From CAVTJL01 sp963752325 (GTDB taxonomy: Bacteria > Pseudomonadota > Alphaproteobacteria > Geminicoccales > Geminicoccaceae), in assembly GCA_963752325.1 (NCBI GenBank), contig CAVVXU010000010.1, forward strand, positions 806,001-870,000: a DNA stretch of 64,000 nt. Direction: 5' to 3'. Positions 47,441-56,498 of the stretch are shown in pieces. The notes under the pieces were generated by a model. That model saw nothing but the letters and a program-made list of their open reading frames with translations. It was not told where the DNA came from and searched no databases. The translations under genes and the position numbers were made by a program. Within the stretch, counting starts at the first letter, position 1. Every line of letters begins with the position of its first letter.

Positions 47441-48531
47441 TCAGAACGTGAACTGAAGCCGGCTGATGTAGAGCCAGCCGTTGTCGCTGCCACCCGAGTC
47501 GAGGTCGAAGTGCGATGCCTCGCCGCTCAGCCAGACGCCGGGGACCAGCCCGACCTGGGCGCCGAGGATGACGGCGTTCGACTTGTCGCTGCCGCCGGCA
47601 GGCCGTCGGGTTGGTTGTTCCGATAGCTGTTGTTCGTGTCGAGCACCTGGCCCCAGTTGATCGAGAGCGCCACCGGCCCGATCGGGTACGCGGCGCCGAC
47701 GTTGTAGAACGAGTGCCTGGCGTCGTTGGTCTCGTCCCAGCCATAGGCGCCGGCGACGCTGAGCTTGCCGAACGACAGAACCACGCCCGGCTGGATACCC
47801 TTGGTGTTGCCGCTGCCCGACTGGGCGCGGCCGACATCGCCGACCACCGAGGCCTTCACGTCCATCGCCCCGAAGCTGCCGGCATAGGTCACGCCAGCGT
47901 CGACCATGTCCTGGACGTCGTTGATGCCGTTGGCGTTGGTGACGGCGAAATCGTTGCCGTTGCTGCTCGTGTGCGGCGTGTAGCTCACGCCGAGCTGGAA
48001 GCCGGCGATCGTCGGCGAGTAGTAGATGATCTTCGTGGAGTCGCCGGTGTTGCCGACGAACGTCGTCGATTCGAGGTCGACCAGCGTGCCGTCGAGGCCG
48101 CCCGTGCCGACCGCGATCGACCAGGCACCCAGCGACATGTTGTGGGTGATGCCGTCCTCGTCGCCGAAGCGGAACTCGCCGAACGAGCCCCGCATCCAGG
48201 TCCAGGCCTCGTCGGTGTTCGTGCCGCCACTGTCCGAGTTGGTGTTCACCCGGATCTGGAAGCCGTACTGGATACCGGTCGACTCGTCCTTGGCCTGGCC
48301 GTCGATCTCGAGCCGGTAGTCCGTCCGGAAATCCCAGCTCGAGTTCTTGTCGCTCGTATACTGGCGGTCGCCGATGGCGCCGCCGACCGCGTCGAACCGA
48401 GCATACCCGCCAATCGTCAGATCGAACGGGGAAGCAGTCGTCACCGTGCCTGCGGACGCAGGACTGACACCGGCCATAATGCCGGCGCCGAGCAGAGCGG
48501 TGGTGCCCAGCAGTACCTTCTTCAATGCCAT
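47441..48531 (-). CDS. Porin, copy 2 of tandem pair (one frameshift as sequenced)
   Basis: Paralogue of the adjacent porin. ATG 48531 opens MALKKVLLGTTALLGAGIMA; the mature part starts GTVTTASPFDLTIGGYARFD. Strands and turns follow copy 1 closely, with differences gathered in turns (for example NANGINDVQDMVDAGVTYAG). Near 47600 one base is missing, after which GGSDKSNAVILGAQVGLVPG and the ISRLQFTF end are recovered. The 5' leaders of both copies share a CCCCGCGCCGAGGGTG block. An open frame upstream of 48531 is not coding. Confidence 0.88.
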
Positions 48532-48843
48532 CGCTTTTGTTCTCCTGCAAACCCCCGCGCCGAGGGTGATTGCCGCAGCCCCAAACCTCGAAACGAAGAA
48601 AGCCGCGCCTAACCAGTCGCCTCGGCTCTTCGCGTTAACCACGTGACGGTCCGATAGCGCCGATTGTCGAACAGCGCCCACATTAATATTTCTTGTCGGA
48701 ATCCGCATGATCATTACTTGGCTGTCATAGAAATCGTAGTCATGCCGCCTTCGAAATAGGCAGGCATGCAGGCCGGCATCAGGACGTGCCCGTCCTTCCG
48801 GCCCGCTATGCGCGAGCCGGGGCGCCTCGGCCGAAAGGGGTGG
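48532..48843. other. 312-base gap; porin copy 2 promoter region
   Basis: Between the minus-strand porin start and the end of the minus-strand hydroxylase gene. The part nearest the porin is AT-rich (CACATTAATATTTCTTG around 48680), as expected for a strong porin promoter. No convincing -35/-10 pair can be fixed by eye. The block CCCCGCGCCGAGGGTG just upstream of the start is repeated before the other porin. The rest, near 48760-48840, is GC-rich and shows nothing. Confidence 0.5.
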
Positions 48844-49568
48844 TCAGTTGAGGACGGGGGTCCGGGGTGCGTAGAGCGGAGCTGCGACGCTCAGCGGATT
48901 CCGCACCACGATGCCCGGGATTGGGGTAGTAGTCGACGAAGAGGTTGACGCGGGAACGCCTGCCCTTGTTGCGCACGGAATGGCGCACGCGGTTGTTGAA
49001 GTCGTAGGCGTGCCCCATCAGCATCGTGAACCGGCGGCCACCGATCTTGTACTCGACCGAGGGGGTCGAGCTCAGCGAGACGTGGATGCGGTGTGCTTTC
49101 TCGGCCATAGCATGGCCGTCGACATGCGGGGCGATGTGTGCGCCCGCCTGGAGCCGGACCAGGGCCAGCCGCGTGACGACCCCGCCCGGCCGCTTGATCG
49201 GCGCTATCGCCTGCTCGACCACCGGCGCCAGGACGTCCCTGAAGCGCTCGAAATCGGGCATGGTGAAGACCGGCCAGAGATCGGTGTCCTCACGGGCGAC
49301 CGGCAGATAGCTGCTCAGGGTCGAGGCCCCGCTCCTTGGCCCAGACATAGACGAGATCCTCGAAATGCTGGATCCCAGTGGTGCTGGCCGAGGCGTGCCA
49401 CTCCGTCTTGAGGAGGATGTTGTCCGTGACCGCATGGGCGCTCGCGGCCAGCGCGTCGCGGCGGAACGTGTTGGCCGTCCAGTCCTCCTCGGTCAGCGCG
49501 CCGACCATCTCGATCAGCCGGCTGACGTCGACGGCGCCGAGATCACGAAGCGGGACGCCGATGTCCAT
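48844..49568 (-). CDS. Aspartyl/asparaginyl beta-hydroxylase-family dioxygenase (two frameshifts as sequenced)
   Basis: Fe(II)/2-oxoglutarate oxygenase of the Asp/Asn hydroxylase cupin type. ATG 49568 opens MDIGVPLRDLGAVDVSRLIE up to VYVWAKERG. A +1 near 49330 leads to STLSSYLPVAREDTDLWPVF, then IAPHVDGHAMAEKAHRIHVS with the HxD iron ligands and the HRIHV strand, and RVRHSVRNKGRRSRVNLFVD with the distal His and 2OG-binding Arg. A +1 near 48925 leads to the end RTPVLN and a TGA at 48844. The substrate is unknown. Confidence 0.82.
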
Positions 49569-49642
49569 CGTGGGAGCCTCCAGGATACCATGATCGACAG
49601 GAGACTAGCACCCGCCCGCGGCACCCGAGAAGCGCCAGACGC

Positions 49643-50830
49643 TCAAAGGGCGGGCGTTATCACCTGCATGCGCTGCATGTCGGCGACGAAGCGGTCGAGC
49701 CGGGCGGCGGGCTCGCGGGCGAAGGCGCTGTCCAGCTCGCCGCGCGCGAACCCTTCCCGCGCCAGGACCCAGGCGACGAGGTCGCGAACCGCGGCAGGCA
49801 CCTCGACCGCCTCGCGCGAGCCCTCCTTGACGAGGCCGCAGCGGCCTCCCTGCTCGATGAGGCGCAGGCCCCGCCTGACGGTGAAGCGCTCCTCGGCATT
49901 CTCGATGAGACCCGGCAGGTCGTAGGTCTCGCGGGAATACTGGTAGCTCCGCATGGAGGCAGCGATCTGCGCGATCGCCTCCGGCGTGCCCAGGATCTCC
50001 GCGACGCGCGAGCCCAGGGCACCCAGCCGCTCGCCGAGCGCGGCGCCGCCGCCGCTCGGCAGGTTCGCCCGCGCCAGCGGCTCCTGGATCATGCGCTCGA
50101 AGAGCCAGGTCATCACGTCGAGGCCGATCGGATACGTGACGCCGAAGGCGATGTGGACGCAAGGGCCGTCGTCGGCCAGGGCATAGTGGTACTGGCCGCG
50201 GGGCAGATAGAGCAGATCGCCCGGCTTGAGCCGGACCTCCTTCCAGAGGTTGCCCTTGGCCTTGTCGTGATGCTCCTGGGGCTGGCTCTTGAAGGCGGGA
50301 TGGGCGATCGGGTTCTCGGCCCTGCCCTCGAACACCATCCAGGTCTTCTCGCCCATGCAGTGGAGGGCGAAGACGTCGTGCGTGTCGTAATGGACGCGGA
50401 AGCCCTGCTTGCGCTTCGAGGAGAGATAGAGATTGGCCTGAACCTTCCCGTGCAGCGCCTCCTCGAGCGCGCGCGAGCAGGCCGAGAGCTCGGGCGTCAG
50501 CTGGTCGATGTCGTTGGCGACCAGCGTGGCGCCCCGCTTGAGCAGGGCCTGCACCCGGGCGGGGTCGGGGCGGAGGACCTGCCCGCCGTCGCGTCCGACC
50601 GCTGCAGCGGCATAGGCCGAGGGTGGAATGGGCTCCTTGTCCAGCACCATCGGCAGGGACTGGACCGACCAGATGCTCGTCATGCCGAGCAGCCGGTTGA
50701 GAATGGGCCAGCTCATCACCGAGGCGAGCTTCTCGGGCGTGCCCTCGAGATGGATCGGGCGCTGGCCGAGATGCTCGGCCAGGAAACGCTCGGCGCCGAG
50801 CGGCGCCACGATGTCCTCGAACGTCGTCAT
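49643..50830 (-). CDS. JmjC/cupin_4-type ribosomal oxygenase-like protein
   Basis: 395-residue protein of the YcfD/ROXA group, which hydroxylates ribosomal proteins. FRVHYDTHDVFALHCMGEKT holds the HxD iron ligands, with the distal His in LPRGQYHYALADDGPCVHIA. The start MTTFEDIVAPLGAERFLAEH and the C-terminal winged-helix region (VPAAVRDLVAWVLAREGFAR) fit the family, though the dimerisation and C-terminal parts are divergent. The substrate here is unknown. It lies 74 bases after the Asp/Asn hydroxylase on the same strand and is divergent from yggS. Confidence 0.8.
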   Translation of the reverse strand: MTTFEDIVAPLGAERFLAEHLGQRPIHLEGTPEKLASVMSWPILNRLLGMTSIWSVQSLPMVLDKEPIPPSAYAAAAVGRDGGQVLRPDPARVQALLKRGATLVANDIDQLTPELSACSRALEEALHGKVQANLYLSSKRKQGFRVHYDTHDVFALHCMGEKTWMVFEGRAENPIAHPAFKSQPQEHHDKAKGNLWKEVRLKPGDLLYLPRGQYHYALADDGPCVHIAFGVTYPIGLDVMTWLFERMIQEPLARANLPSGGGAALGERLGALGSRVAEILGTPEAIAQIAASMRSYQYSRETYDLPGLIENAEERFTVRRGLRLIEQGGRCGLVKEGSREAVEVPAAVRDLVAWVLAREGFARGELDSAFAREPAARLDRFVADMQRMQVITPAL

Positions 50831-50886
50831 GGCTTGACTCCCGACGGCGTGTCCTCACCCTCTCGGGCGTCGCCAGGGGAGCATAC

Positions 50887-51597
50887 ATGGCCGCAACCGA
50901 GGGACAAGGCGAGGGGCCGGTCGATGTCGCCGCCAATCTCGCCGAGGTACGGCGACGGATCGCCGCGGCGGCGAAGGCCGCCGAGCGCGACCCCGCCGAG
51001 GTCACGCTGATCGCCGTCTCGAAGACACAGCCGATCGAGCGCATCGAGGCGGCGCTCGCCGCCGGGCATCGCGTGTTCGGCGAGAACTACGTCCAGGAGG
51101 CCGCCGGCCGCTGGCCAGCGCTGCGCGAGCGATTCCCCGGCGTCGAGCTGCACATGATCGGCGCGCTGCAGTCCAACAAGGCGGCCGAGGCGGTGGCGCT
51201 CTTCGACGTCATCCAGACGGTGGACCGGCCGAGGCTCGCGGCGGCGCTGGCCAGGGAGATGGCGCGGCAGGGTCGCCGCCCGCGTCTGCTCGTCGAGGTG
51301 AACAGCGGCGAGGAGCCCCAAAAGGCCGGCATCGTGCCGGCCGAGCTCGAGGGCTTCCTCCGGCACTGCCGGAACGAGCTCGGCCTCGAGATCGCTGGCC
51401 TGATGGCGATCCCGCCGGCCGACGAGGACGTGGCCCTGCACGCGGCCCTGCTGGCCAAGCTCGCGGCCCGCCACGGCCTGGACGTGCTCAGCATCGGAAT
51501 GAGCGCCGACTACGAGGCCGCCATCTGCTTCGGCGCCACCCATGTCCGGGTCGGCACGGCGATCTTCGGCGCCCGCCCCCCGCGCGTCGCCGGCTGA
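50887..51597 (+). CDS. yggS: YggS-family PLP homeostasis protein
   Basis: PLP-binding protein (PLPBP/YggS) that keeps pyridoxal phosphate and amino-acid pools balanced. 236 residues; TLIAVSKTQPIERIEAALAA holds the PLP lysine, RVFGENYVQEA and LHMIGALQSNKAAEAV are family blocks, and LSIGMSADYEAAICFGATHV forms the phosphate-binding region. Starts 56 bases from divergent jmjC. The frame is intact. Confidence 0.94.
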   Translation: MAATEGQGEGPVDVAANLAEVRRRIAAAAKAAERDPAEVTLIAVSKTQPIERIEAALAAGHRVFGENYVQEAAGRWPALRERFPGVELHMIGALQSNKAAEAVALFDVIQTVDRPRLAAALAREMARQGRRPRLLVEVNSGEEPQKAGIVPAELEGFLRHCRNELGLEIAGLMAIPPADEDVALHAALLAKLAARHGLDVLSIGMSADYEAAICFGATHVRVGTAIFGARPPRVAG

Positions 51598-51619
51598 GGC
51601 ACGAAGCGCCTTCGCCAGG

Positions 51620-51868
51620 TCACCGCCGCAGGACGCGATAGGCGATCAGAAGGATGACGGATCCCAGCACGGCCACGATGAAGCTGCGGATGTCGAAGCC
51701 GCTGACGCTGCCGAGCCCGATCGCGTTGCCGATGAAGCCGCCGACGACGGCACCCACGATGCCCAAGAGGATGGTGACGATGAACCCGCCCGGGTCGCGG
51801 CCCGGCATCAAGAGCTTGGCGATGGCGCCGGCGATCAGGCCGAAGACGATCCAGGCGAGAATGCCCAT
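51620..51868 (-). CDS. GlsB/YeaQ/YmgE-family membrane protein
   Basis: 82-residue stress-associated integral membrane protein: MGILAWIVFGLIAGAIAKLL, GGFIVTILLGIVGAVVGGFI and RSFIVAVLGSVILLIAYRVL make three Gly-rich TM helices, full length for the family. Function unknown. It is convergent with yggS and follows gloB by 94 bases. Confidence 0.92.
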   Translation of the reverse strand: MGILAWIVFGLIAGAIAKLLMPGRDPGGFIVTILLGIVGAVVGGFIGNAIGLGSVSGFDIRSFIVAVLGSVILLIAYRVLRR

Positions 51869-51962
51869 GCGGTTCCCCCTTCAATCTCGTTCAGGTCACT
51901 CGGGGCACTAACGTCCGGTAGCGTCAGGCGTGCCCGTGAGGTCGCGTTTCTCGTCCCGAGGC

Positions 51963-52736
51963 TCAGGCGGCATCCTTGCGCCGGCGGATCTCGCCGAACA
52001 CCTCGGCGTCGCTGGCCTCCTCCATGCCGAGGTGCCGCCGGATGTCCGCGTTGCCGGCGCGAAGGAAGGGATTGGTCGCCTTCTCCCGGCCGATGGTCGT
52101 GGGGATCGTCGGCTCGTTGCGGCCGCGCGCGGACTGGATCTGCGCCACCCGCTGGCTCAGCGCCAGATTGTCCGGATCGACGGTGCGGGCGAAGCGGGCG
52201 TTGGAGAGGGTGTACTCGTGCCCGCAATAGACCTTCGTGTCGTCGGGCAGGACCATGAGCTTCGAGAGGGACGACCACATGGTGGGCGCATCGCCCTCGA
52301 GCAGGCGGCCGCAGCCGACCGCGAAGAGGGTGTCGCCGCAAAAGAGGGCCTTGGCCTCCTCGAACCAGTAGCTGATGTGGCCACGCGTGTGGCCCGGCGT
52401 GTCGAAAACCTTGGCCACCGCCTTGCCCAGCTCGAAGGTGTCGCCCTCGCCGACCTCGACGTCGATGCCGGGAATGCGGTCACGGTCGGCGCGCGGCCCG
52501 ACGATCCTGCAGCCGAAGCGCTCCTTGAGCTCGAGATTGCCGCCCACATGGTCGCTGTGATGGTGGGTGGTGATGATCCAATCGAGCCCGCGACCGCTCG
52601 CCTTGAGGCTTGCCAGGACAGGTCCCGCCTCGGCCGGATCGACCACGCCGCTCGCGCCGCTCTCCGGCTCGAAGACCATGAAGACGTAGTTGTCGCTCAG
52701 CGCCGGAACGACCTCGATCTCGAGCTTGCCCGCCAT
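51963..52736 (-). CDS. gloB: Hydroxyacylglutathione hydrolase (glyoxalase II)
   Basis: Metallo-beta-lactamase-fold enzyme that hydrolyses S-lactoylglutathione in methylglyoxal detoxification. From ATG 52736 the protein has 257 residues; the metal ligands lie in TTHHHSDHVGG, DTPGHTRGHISYWF, FCGDTLFAVGCGRLLEG and YCGHEYTLSNARFA, all matching GloB. The C-terminal helical domain binds glutathione (NPFLRAGNADIRRHLGME). Divergent from a SAM methyltransferase gene, as in many alphaproteobacteria. Confidence 0.95.
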   Translation of the reverse strand: MAGKLEIEVVPALSDNYVFMVFEPESGASGVVDPAEAGPVLASLKASGRGLDWIITTHHHSDHVGGNLELKERFGCRIVGPRADRDRIPGIDVEVGEGDTFELGKAVAKVFDTPGHTRGHISYWFEEAKALFCGDTLFAVGCGRLLEGDAPTMWSSLSKLMVLPDDTKVYCGHEYTLSNARFARTVDPDNLALSQRVAQIQSARGRNEPTIPTTIGREKATNPFLRAGNADIRRHLGMEEASDAEVFGEIRRRKDAA

Positions 52737-52837
52737 GTCCCCACCCCCACTCAAAGCGCCTGTTGATGCAGATAGCGCCCAAATGGGTTATCTTGAAGGC
52801 AGGTCATGCGCTTTTCTGACGGGAGCCGGCGTGCGGG

Positions 52838-53623
52838 ATGCGCCCTGACATCGACGATCTCGCGGCGTTCTACGCGAGCCGGCAGGGACAGCTGGCGCGG
52901 CGCCTCTTCAACAACCAGATCCGTGCGCTCTGGCCCGATGTGGCCGGCCAGAGCGTGCTCGGCATCGGCTATCCGGCGCCGTTCCTGGCCGCGCTCGATC
53001 GCGCCGAGCGGACGATCGGCCTGATGCCGGCGACCCAGGGGGCGGTCCGCTGGGCGCCGGAGGGGCGCAACCGGGTGGTCCTGGCGCGCGAGGACGAGCT
53101 GCCGCTGCCGGACGGCAGCTTCGACCGCGTGCTTTTGGTGCACGCGCTGGAATGCGCGCAGCACCTCAGCCGGCTGCTGCGCGAGGTCTGGCGGGTCTGC
53201 GCCGACGGCGGCCGCATCCTCGCCGTCGTCCCGAACCGCCGCGGCCTCTGGTGCTGGAGCGACCGCACGCCATTCGGCTACGGGCAGCCCTACAGCTTCG
53301 CCCAGCTGCAGAAGACGCTGGAGCGCCATCTCTTCGCCCCGATGCAGCAGGGCCGCGCTCTCTATTTGCCGCCCACGACCTCGACGCTGCTCCTGCGGGC
53401 GGCGATCCCCGCCGAGCGGATCGGCCTTCGCCTGATGCCGCAGGGTGCGGGTGTCATCATGATCGAGGCCGAGAAGCGCATCTATGTCGGCCGGCTGGAG
53501 CCGGCAAGGCGGCGCTCGCCGCGACGGCGCTACGTGTCCGTGCCGCAGGGGGCCATGGCGCGTCGGACGCATGGCCGGGATCTCGTCCTGACACGCGACT
53601 CCAGTCTCGACGAAGCGTCCTGA
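52838..53623 (+). CDS. Class I SAM-dependent methyltransferase
   Basis: 261 residues. GQSVLGIGYPAPFLAALDRA is motif I (the usual GxGxG is reduced), ELPLPDGSFDRVLLVHALE is motif II, and REVWRVCADGGRILAVVPNR is motif III of a UbiE-like fold. The C-terminal region (YLPPTTSTLLLRAAIPAERI) is shared with alphaproteobacterial proteins usually found beside gloB. The substrate is unknown. The loss of a glycine in motif I (GIGYPAP) is a known variation of this subgroup. Confidence 0.85.
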   Translation: MRPDIDDLAAFYASRQGQLARRLFNNQIRALWPDVAGQSVLGIGYPAPFLAALDRAERTIGLMPATQGAVRWAPEGRNRVVLAREDELPLPDGSFDRVLLVHALECAQHLSRLLREVWRVCADGGRILAVVPNRRGLWCWSDRTPFGYGQPYSFAQLQKTLERHLFAPMQQGRALYLPPTTSTLLLRAAIPAERIGLRLMPQGAGVIMIEAEKRIYVGRLEPARRRSPRRRYVSVPQGAMARRTHGRDLVLTRDSSLDEAS

Positions 53624-53738
53624 CCGGCTGGTCGGACAAGGCACGGGGCCAGGCGCCGTGGCCGCCTGTCGCGGTCGCACGCCGTCCGCCCGAGGATCGG
53701 GCCGCGGGGGTGCGGCCATCACGAGGAGGAGTGGATTG

Positions 53739-54677
53739 ATGCCGAGGCTCGACGAAGGGGCGCGTGGCGTCTTCATCATCGCCGCCACGCCGTTCGACGA
53801 GCGGGGTGCTCTCGACCTCGACAGCACGGACCGCCTCGTCGACTTCTACCTCGAGCGCGGCGTTCACGGGATGACGGTGCTGGGCATGATGGGCGAGGCG
53901 CAAAAGCTCACCCAGGACGAGGCGCTGACCTTCGCGCGGCGCGTGCTGAGCCGCGTCCAAGGGCGGGTGCCGGTGGTGGTGGGCGTGTCGAGCCCGGGCT
54001 TTGCCACGATGCAGGCGCTGGGCCAGGCCGTGATGGATGCCGGTGCCGCGGGCCTGATGGTGGCACCGCCCGGAACGCTCAAAGGGGACGAGGCCGTTCT
54101 CGGCTATGCGCGCGAGGTGAGCCGCACGCTTCGCGACGCTCCATGGGTGCTCCAGGACTTCCCATTGTCGGGCAGCCCGCCGATGAGCCCGGCGCTGATC
54201 CGCCGCATCGCCGACGCCAGCCCTTCCTGCGTGATGCTGAAGCACGAGGATTGGCCCGGGCTCGACAAGATCACGGCGCTGCGCGCGATGGAGGCTGAAG
54301 AGGGGCGGCGGCTCAGCATCCTGGTGGGCAATGGCGGCCTCTTCCTGCCCTTCGAGCTCGAGCGCGGGGCCGATGGCGCCATGACCGGCTTCGCCTTCCC
54401 CGAGATGCTGGTCGGCGTCTGCGCCCTCGCGGCGGCCGGCCGGCGCGAGGAGGCCATGGACCTCTTCGACGCCTATCTGCCGCTCGTCCGCTACGAGCAG
54501 CAGCCGGGCATGGGGCTCGTGGTGCGCAAGCACGTGCTGCAGCAACGGGGCGCCATCGCCTCGGCGACGCTCCGAGCACCAGCACCCGGGCTGAGCGCCG
54601 AGACGCGGGCGGAGGTCGGCAGGCTGCTCGCCCGCCTCGAGCGGCTGCGGGCGAGCCACTGCCTGCCCTCGGCATGA
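53739..54677 (+). CDS. Dihydrodipicolinate synthase-family aldolase
   Basis: TIM-barrel class I aldolase, 312 residues. The start at 53739 follows GAGGAGTGG; 27 further in-frame residues upstream look spurious. It has the family sequence GMTVLGMMGEAQKLTQDEAL and the Schiff-base lysine in SCVMLKHEDWPGLDKI. The tyrosine of the DHDPS YN(I/V)P motif is replaced (WVLQDFPLSG), so it is not DapA itself and probably acts on a 2-keto acid sugar derivative. Next to an AllA-like gene 88 bases downstream. Confidence 0.82.
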   Translation: MPRLDEGARGVFIIAATPFDERGALDLDSTDRLVDFYLERGVHGMTVLGMMGEAQKLTQDEALTFARRVLSRVQGRVPVVVGVSSPGFATMQALGQAVMDAGAAGLMVAPPGTLKGDEAVLGYAREVSRTLRDAPWVLQDFPLSGSPPMSPALIRRIADASPSCVMLKHEDWPGLDKITALRAMEAEEGRRLSILVGNGGLFLPFELERGADGAMTGFAFPEMLVGVCALAAAGRREEAMDLFDAYLPLVRYEQQPGMGLVVRKHVLQQRGAIASATLRAPAPGLSAETRAEVGRLLARLERLRASHCLPSA

Positions 54678-54765
54678 GCTCTTACGCGCCGCCCGATGGC
54701 GATACGCCCGCCGCGCGCCACGGCGGGCGATCTGGACATAGGATGGGATGGAGGTCTGAAGCCCG

Positions 54766-55233
54766 ATGAAACTGGTGGCCCAGGCGATATCGGAGAGCCT
54801 GTTCGCGCCCTACGGCCGTCTCGTCGAGCGGCCGCGCGGGCCCGAGCGGCCGTCTCTCGACGCGCTGATCGAGCAGCGTGACGAGGAAGCGCGGCTGAAG
54901 GTGCTCCTCACCATGCGCGAGCCGCTGAGCCTGCCGCTCGAGGCACCCCGTATGGAGCGGCACCGCCGCTCCGTGCAGCTTTTCGTGCCCATCGCGGCGG
55001 CGAGCTACCTGGCCGTCGTCGCGACCGGCGCGGACGCGCCCGATCCGGCGACGCTCCACGCCTTCATCGTTCCGGGCGACCTCGGAATCGCCTATGCGAT
55101 CGACACTTGGCACCTGCCGATGGCGACCCTCGACGACCCCGGCACCTTCGTCGTGCTCATGGCGATGACCGGCGATCCGGCGCGCGACGAGGAGTGGTTC
55201 GACCTGCCGGACCCGCTCGTCGTCGCCGCCTGA
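54766..55233 (+). CDS. Ureidoglycolate lyase-family protein (AllA-like)
   Basis: 155-residue cupin-fold protein. PRMERHRRSVQLFVPIAAAS and IAYAIDTWHLPMATLDDPGT match the AllA core, including the His-Pro-Met segment. AllA splits ureidoglycolate to glyoxylate and urea in allantoin breakdown, but no other allantoin gene is nearby and the family also has members of unknown role. Same strand as the aldolase gene upstream; a shared transcript is likely. Confidence 0.78.
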   Translation: MKLVAQAISESLFAPYGRLVERPRGPERPSLDALIEQRDEEARLKVLLTMREPLSLPLEAPRMERHRRSVQLFVPIAAASYLAVVATGADAPDPATLHAFIVPGDLGIAYAIDTWHLPMATLDDPGTFVVLMAMTGDPARDEEWFDLPDPLVVAA

Positions 55234-55401
55234 CACGCAGCCAAGCGGCACCCCATCCGTTGATCCTCGTCAACGCGGCGTCACGGCTGCGGATCTAGAT
55301 GCGAGGATCTCGGATCGGCTCGGCCGGCCGGTGAGCTCGGGTCGATCCGCCTTTTCACGGGCGTCGTTCGCTCGACAGCAGGCAACGCGAAGGAGAATGG
55401 C

Positions 55402-55794
55402 ATGCCGGAGCTGCAGATCGCCCTGGACAAGGTCTGCTTCCTGATCGTCGAGGCCCGGGAGTTCGACGTCCAGGAGCCCGTGGTCGACGAGGACGACGAT
55501 TCGAACGCGATCGACGACGGTTTCCGCAGCGTCCTTGAGGCCCATGGCGACGATCCGACGTTCCAGCAGCTGAAAGGCGTCATCGACGACCTCAATGACG
55601 ACGAGCAGGCCGACCTCGTGGCGCTCACCTGGCTCGGGCGGGGCGACTTCTCGATCGACGAGTGGGACGAGGGCCGGCGCACCGCGCGCAGCCGCAAGAC
55701 CGGTCCCACCTCGCTCTACCTCCTCGGCATCCCGGTGCTATCCGACTATCTCGAGGAAGGCTTGGCGGCGTTCGGGCTTTCCTGCTCGGACTGA
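55402..55794 (+). CDS. DUF3775 domain protein
   Basis: 130 residues; MPELQIALDKVCFLIVEARE, a very acidic stretch (VVDEDDDSNAIDDGFRS), then LNDDEQADLVALTWLGRGDF and GIPVLSDYLEEGLAAFGLSC fit DUF3775 of alphaproteobacteria. Function unknown. AAGGAGAATGGC carries the ribosome site. It stands alone, 168 bases after the AllA-like gene. Confidence 0.82.
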   Translation: MPELQIALDKVCFLIVEAREFDVQEPVVDEDDDSNAIDDGFRSVLEAHGDDPTFQQLKGVIDDLNDDEQADLVALTWLGRGDFSIDEWDEGRRTARSRKTGPTSLYLLGIPVLSDYLEEGLAAFGLSCSD

Positions 55795-55861
55795 GTGGCA
55801 GTCGCGCTGCCGACCACCCCTTTGCCGAGGCACGGGCCGCCAGACTTTCTGGGAGACCACG

Positions 55862-56386
55862 ATGGATGAGGACAGGAGCGTTCGCGCCCTCCGGTTCGAA
55901 GACGACGGCCGCATTCCGAACAGCCGTCTGCCGCTGCTGCTCTATCCGGGCGCGCTTGCCGGGGAGACGGGTGACCTCGCGGGCTCGCTCGAGCGACGCT
56001 TCGCCGAGAACGGCTGGGGCGGCGGCTGGCGCAACGGGATTTTTCCGTTTCACCACTATCACAGCACCAGCCACGAGGTGCTGGGCATCGCCCGTGGCAG
56101 CGCCCGCGTGCGCTTCGGCGGGGAGAAGGGCCAGACGGTGGAGGTCTCGGCCGGCGACGTCGTCGTGATCCCGGCCGGCGTGGGTCACAAGAACGAAGGC
56201 AGCTCGCCCGACCTTCTCGTCATCGGCGCCTATCCCGAGGGCCGCGACTACGATCTTTGCCGGGGCGAGCCCGGGGAGCGGCCGCGCGTGCTCGAGAGCA
56301 TCGCGGCCGTGCCGCTGCCGGCGAGCGATCCCGTCCACGGCTCCGATGGTCCCCTCCTGGAGCAATGGGCCAAAGCGATGCGCTGA
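55862..56386 (+). CDS. Cupin-domain protein
   Basis: 174 residues with a single cupin: HHYHSTSHEVLGIARGSARV (motif 1 histidines and Glu) and GDVVVIPAGVGHKNEGSSPD (motif 2 His). The end (SDPVHGSDGPLLEQWAKAMR) is characteristic of a proteobacterial cupin group that may act as a phosphomannose isomerase-like or dioxygenase-like fold; the substrate is unknown. It starts 67 bases after the DUF3775 gene. Confidence 0.8.
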   Translation: MDEDRSVRALRFEDDGRIPNSRLPLLLYPGALAGETGDLAGSLERRFAENGWGGGWRNGIFPFHHYHSTSHEVLGIARGSARVRFGGEKGQTVEVSAGDVVVIPAGVGHKNEGSSPDLLVIGAYPEGRDYDLCRGEPGERPRVLESIAAVPLPASDPVHGSDGPLLEQWAKAMR

Positions 56387-56439
56387 GCCGCCCGAAGCGC
56401 GCAAGGCGCGAGTCTCTGGGCGGCGAGATCAATTATTGG

Positions 56440-56469
56440 TTGACAGATCAGGTTTCCCTGGCGATTGTT
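56440..56469 (+). promoter_or_regulatory. Promoter candidate of the binding-protein gene
   Basis: A consensus TTGACA at 56440-56445 lies 18 bases before ATTGTT at 56464-56469. The -35 box is perfect and the -10 is weak. It is in the 112-base gap before the substrate-binding protein at 56499, with AAGGA just before the ATG. The surroundings are more AT-rich than the flanking genes. Confidence 0.45.
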
Positions 56470-56498
56470 GGTTGGGTAGGTCTCCAAGGAAATCAGCG

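Noticed and set aside
48700..48760. Pho-box-like CTGTCAT near the porin promoter
   Set aside because: The second half-site is not at the required 11-base spacing and does not match.
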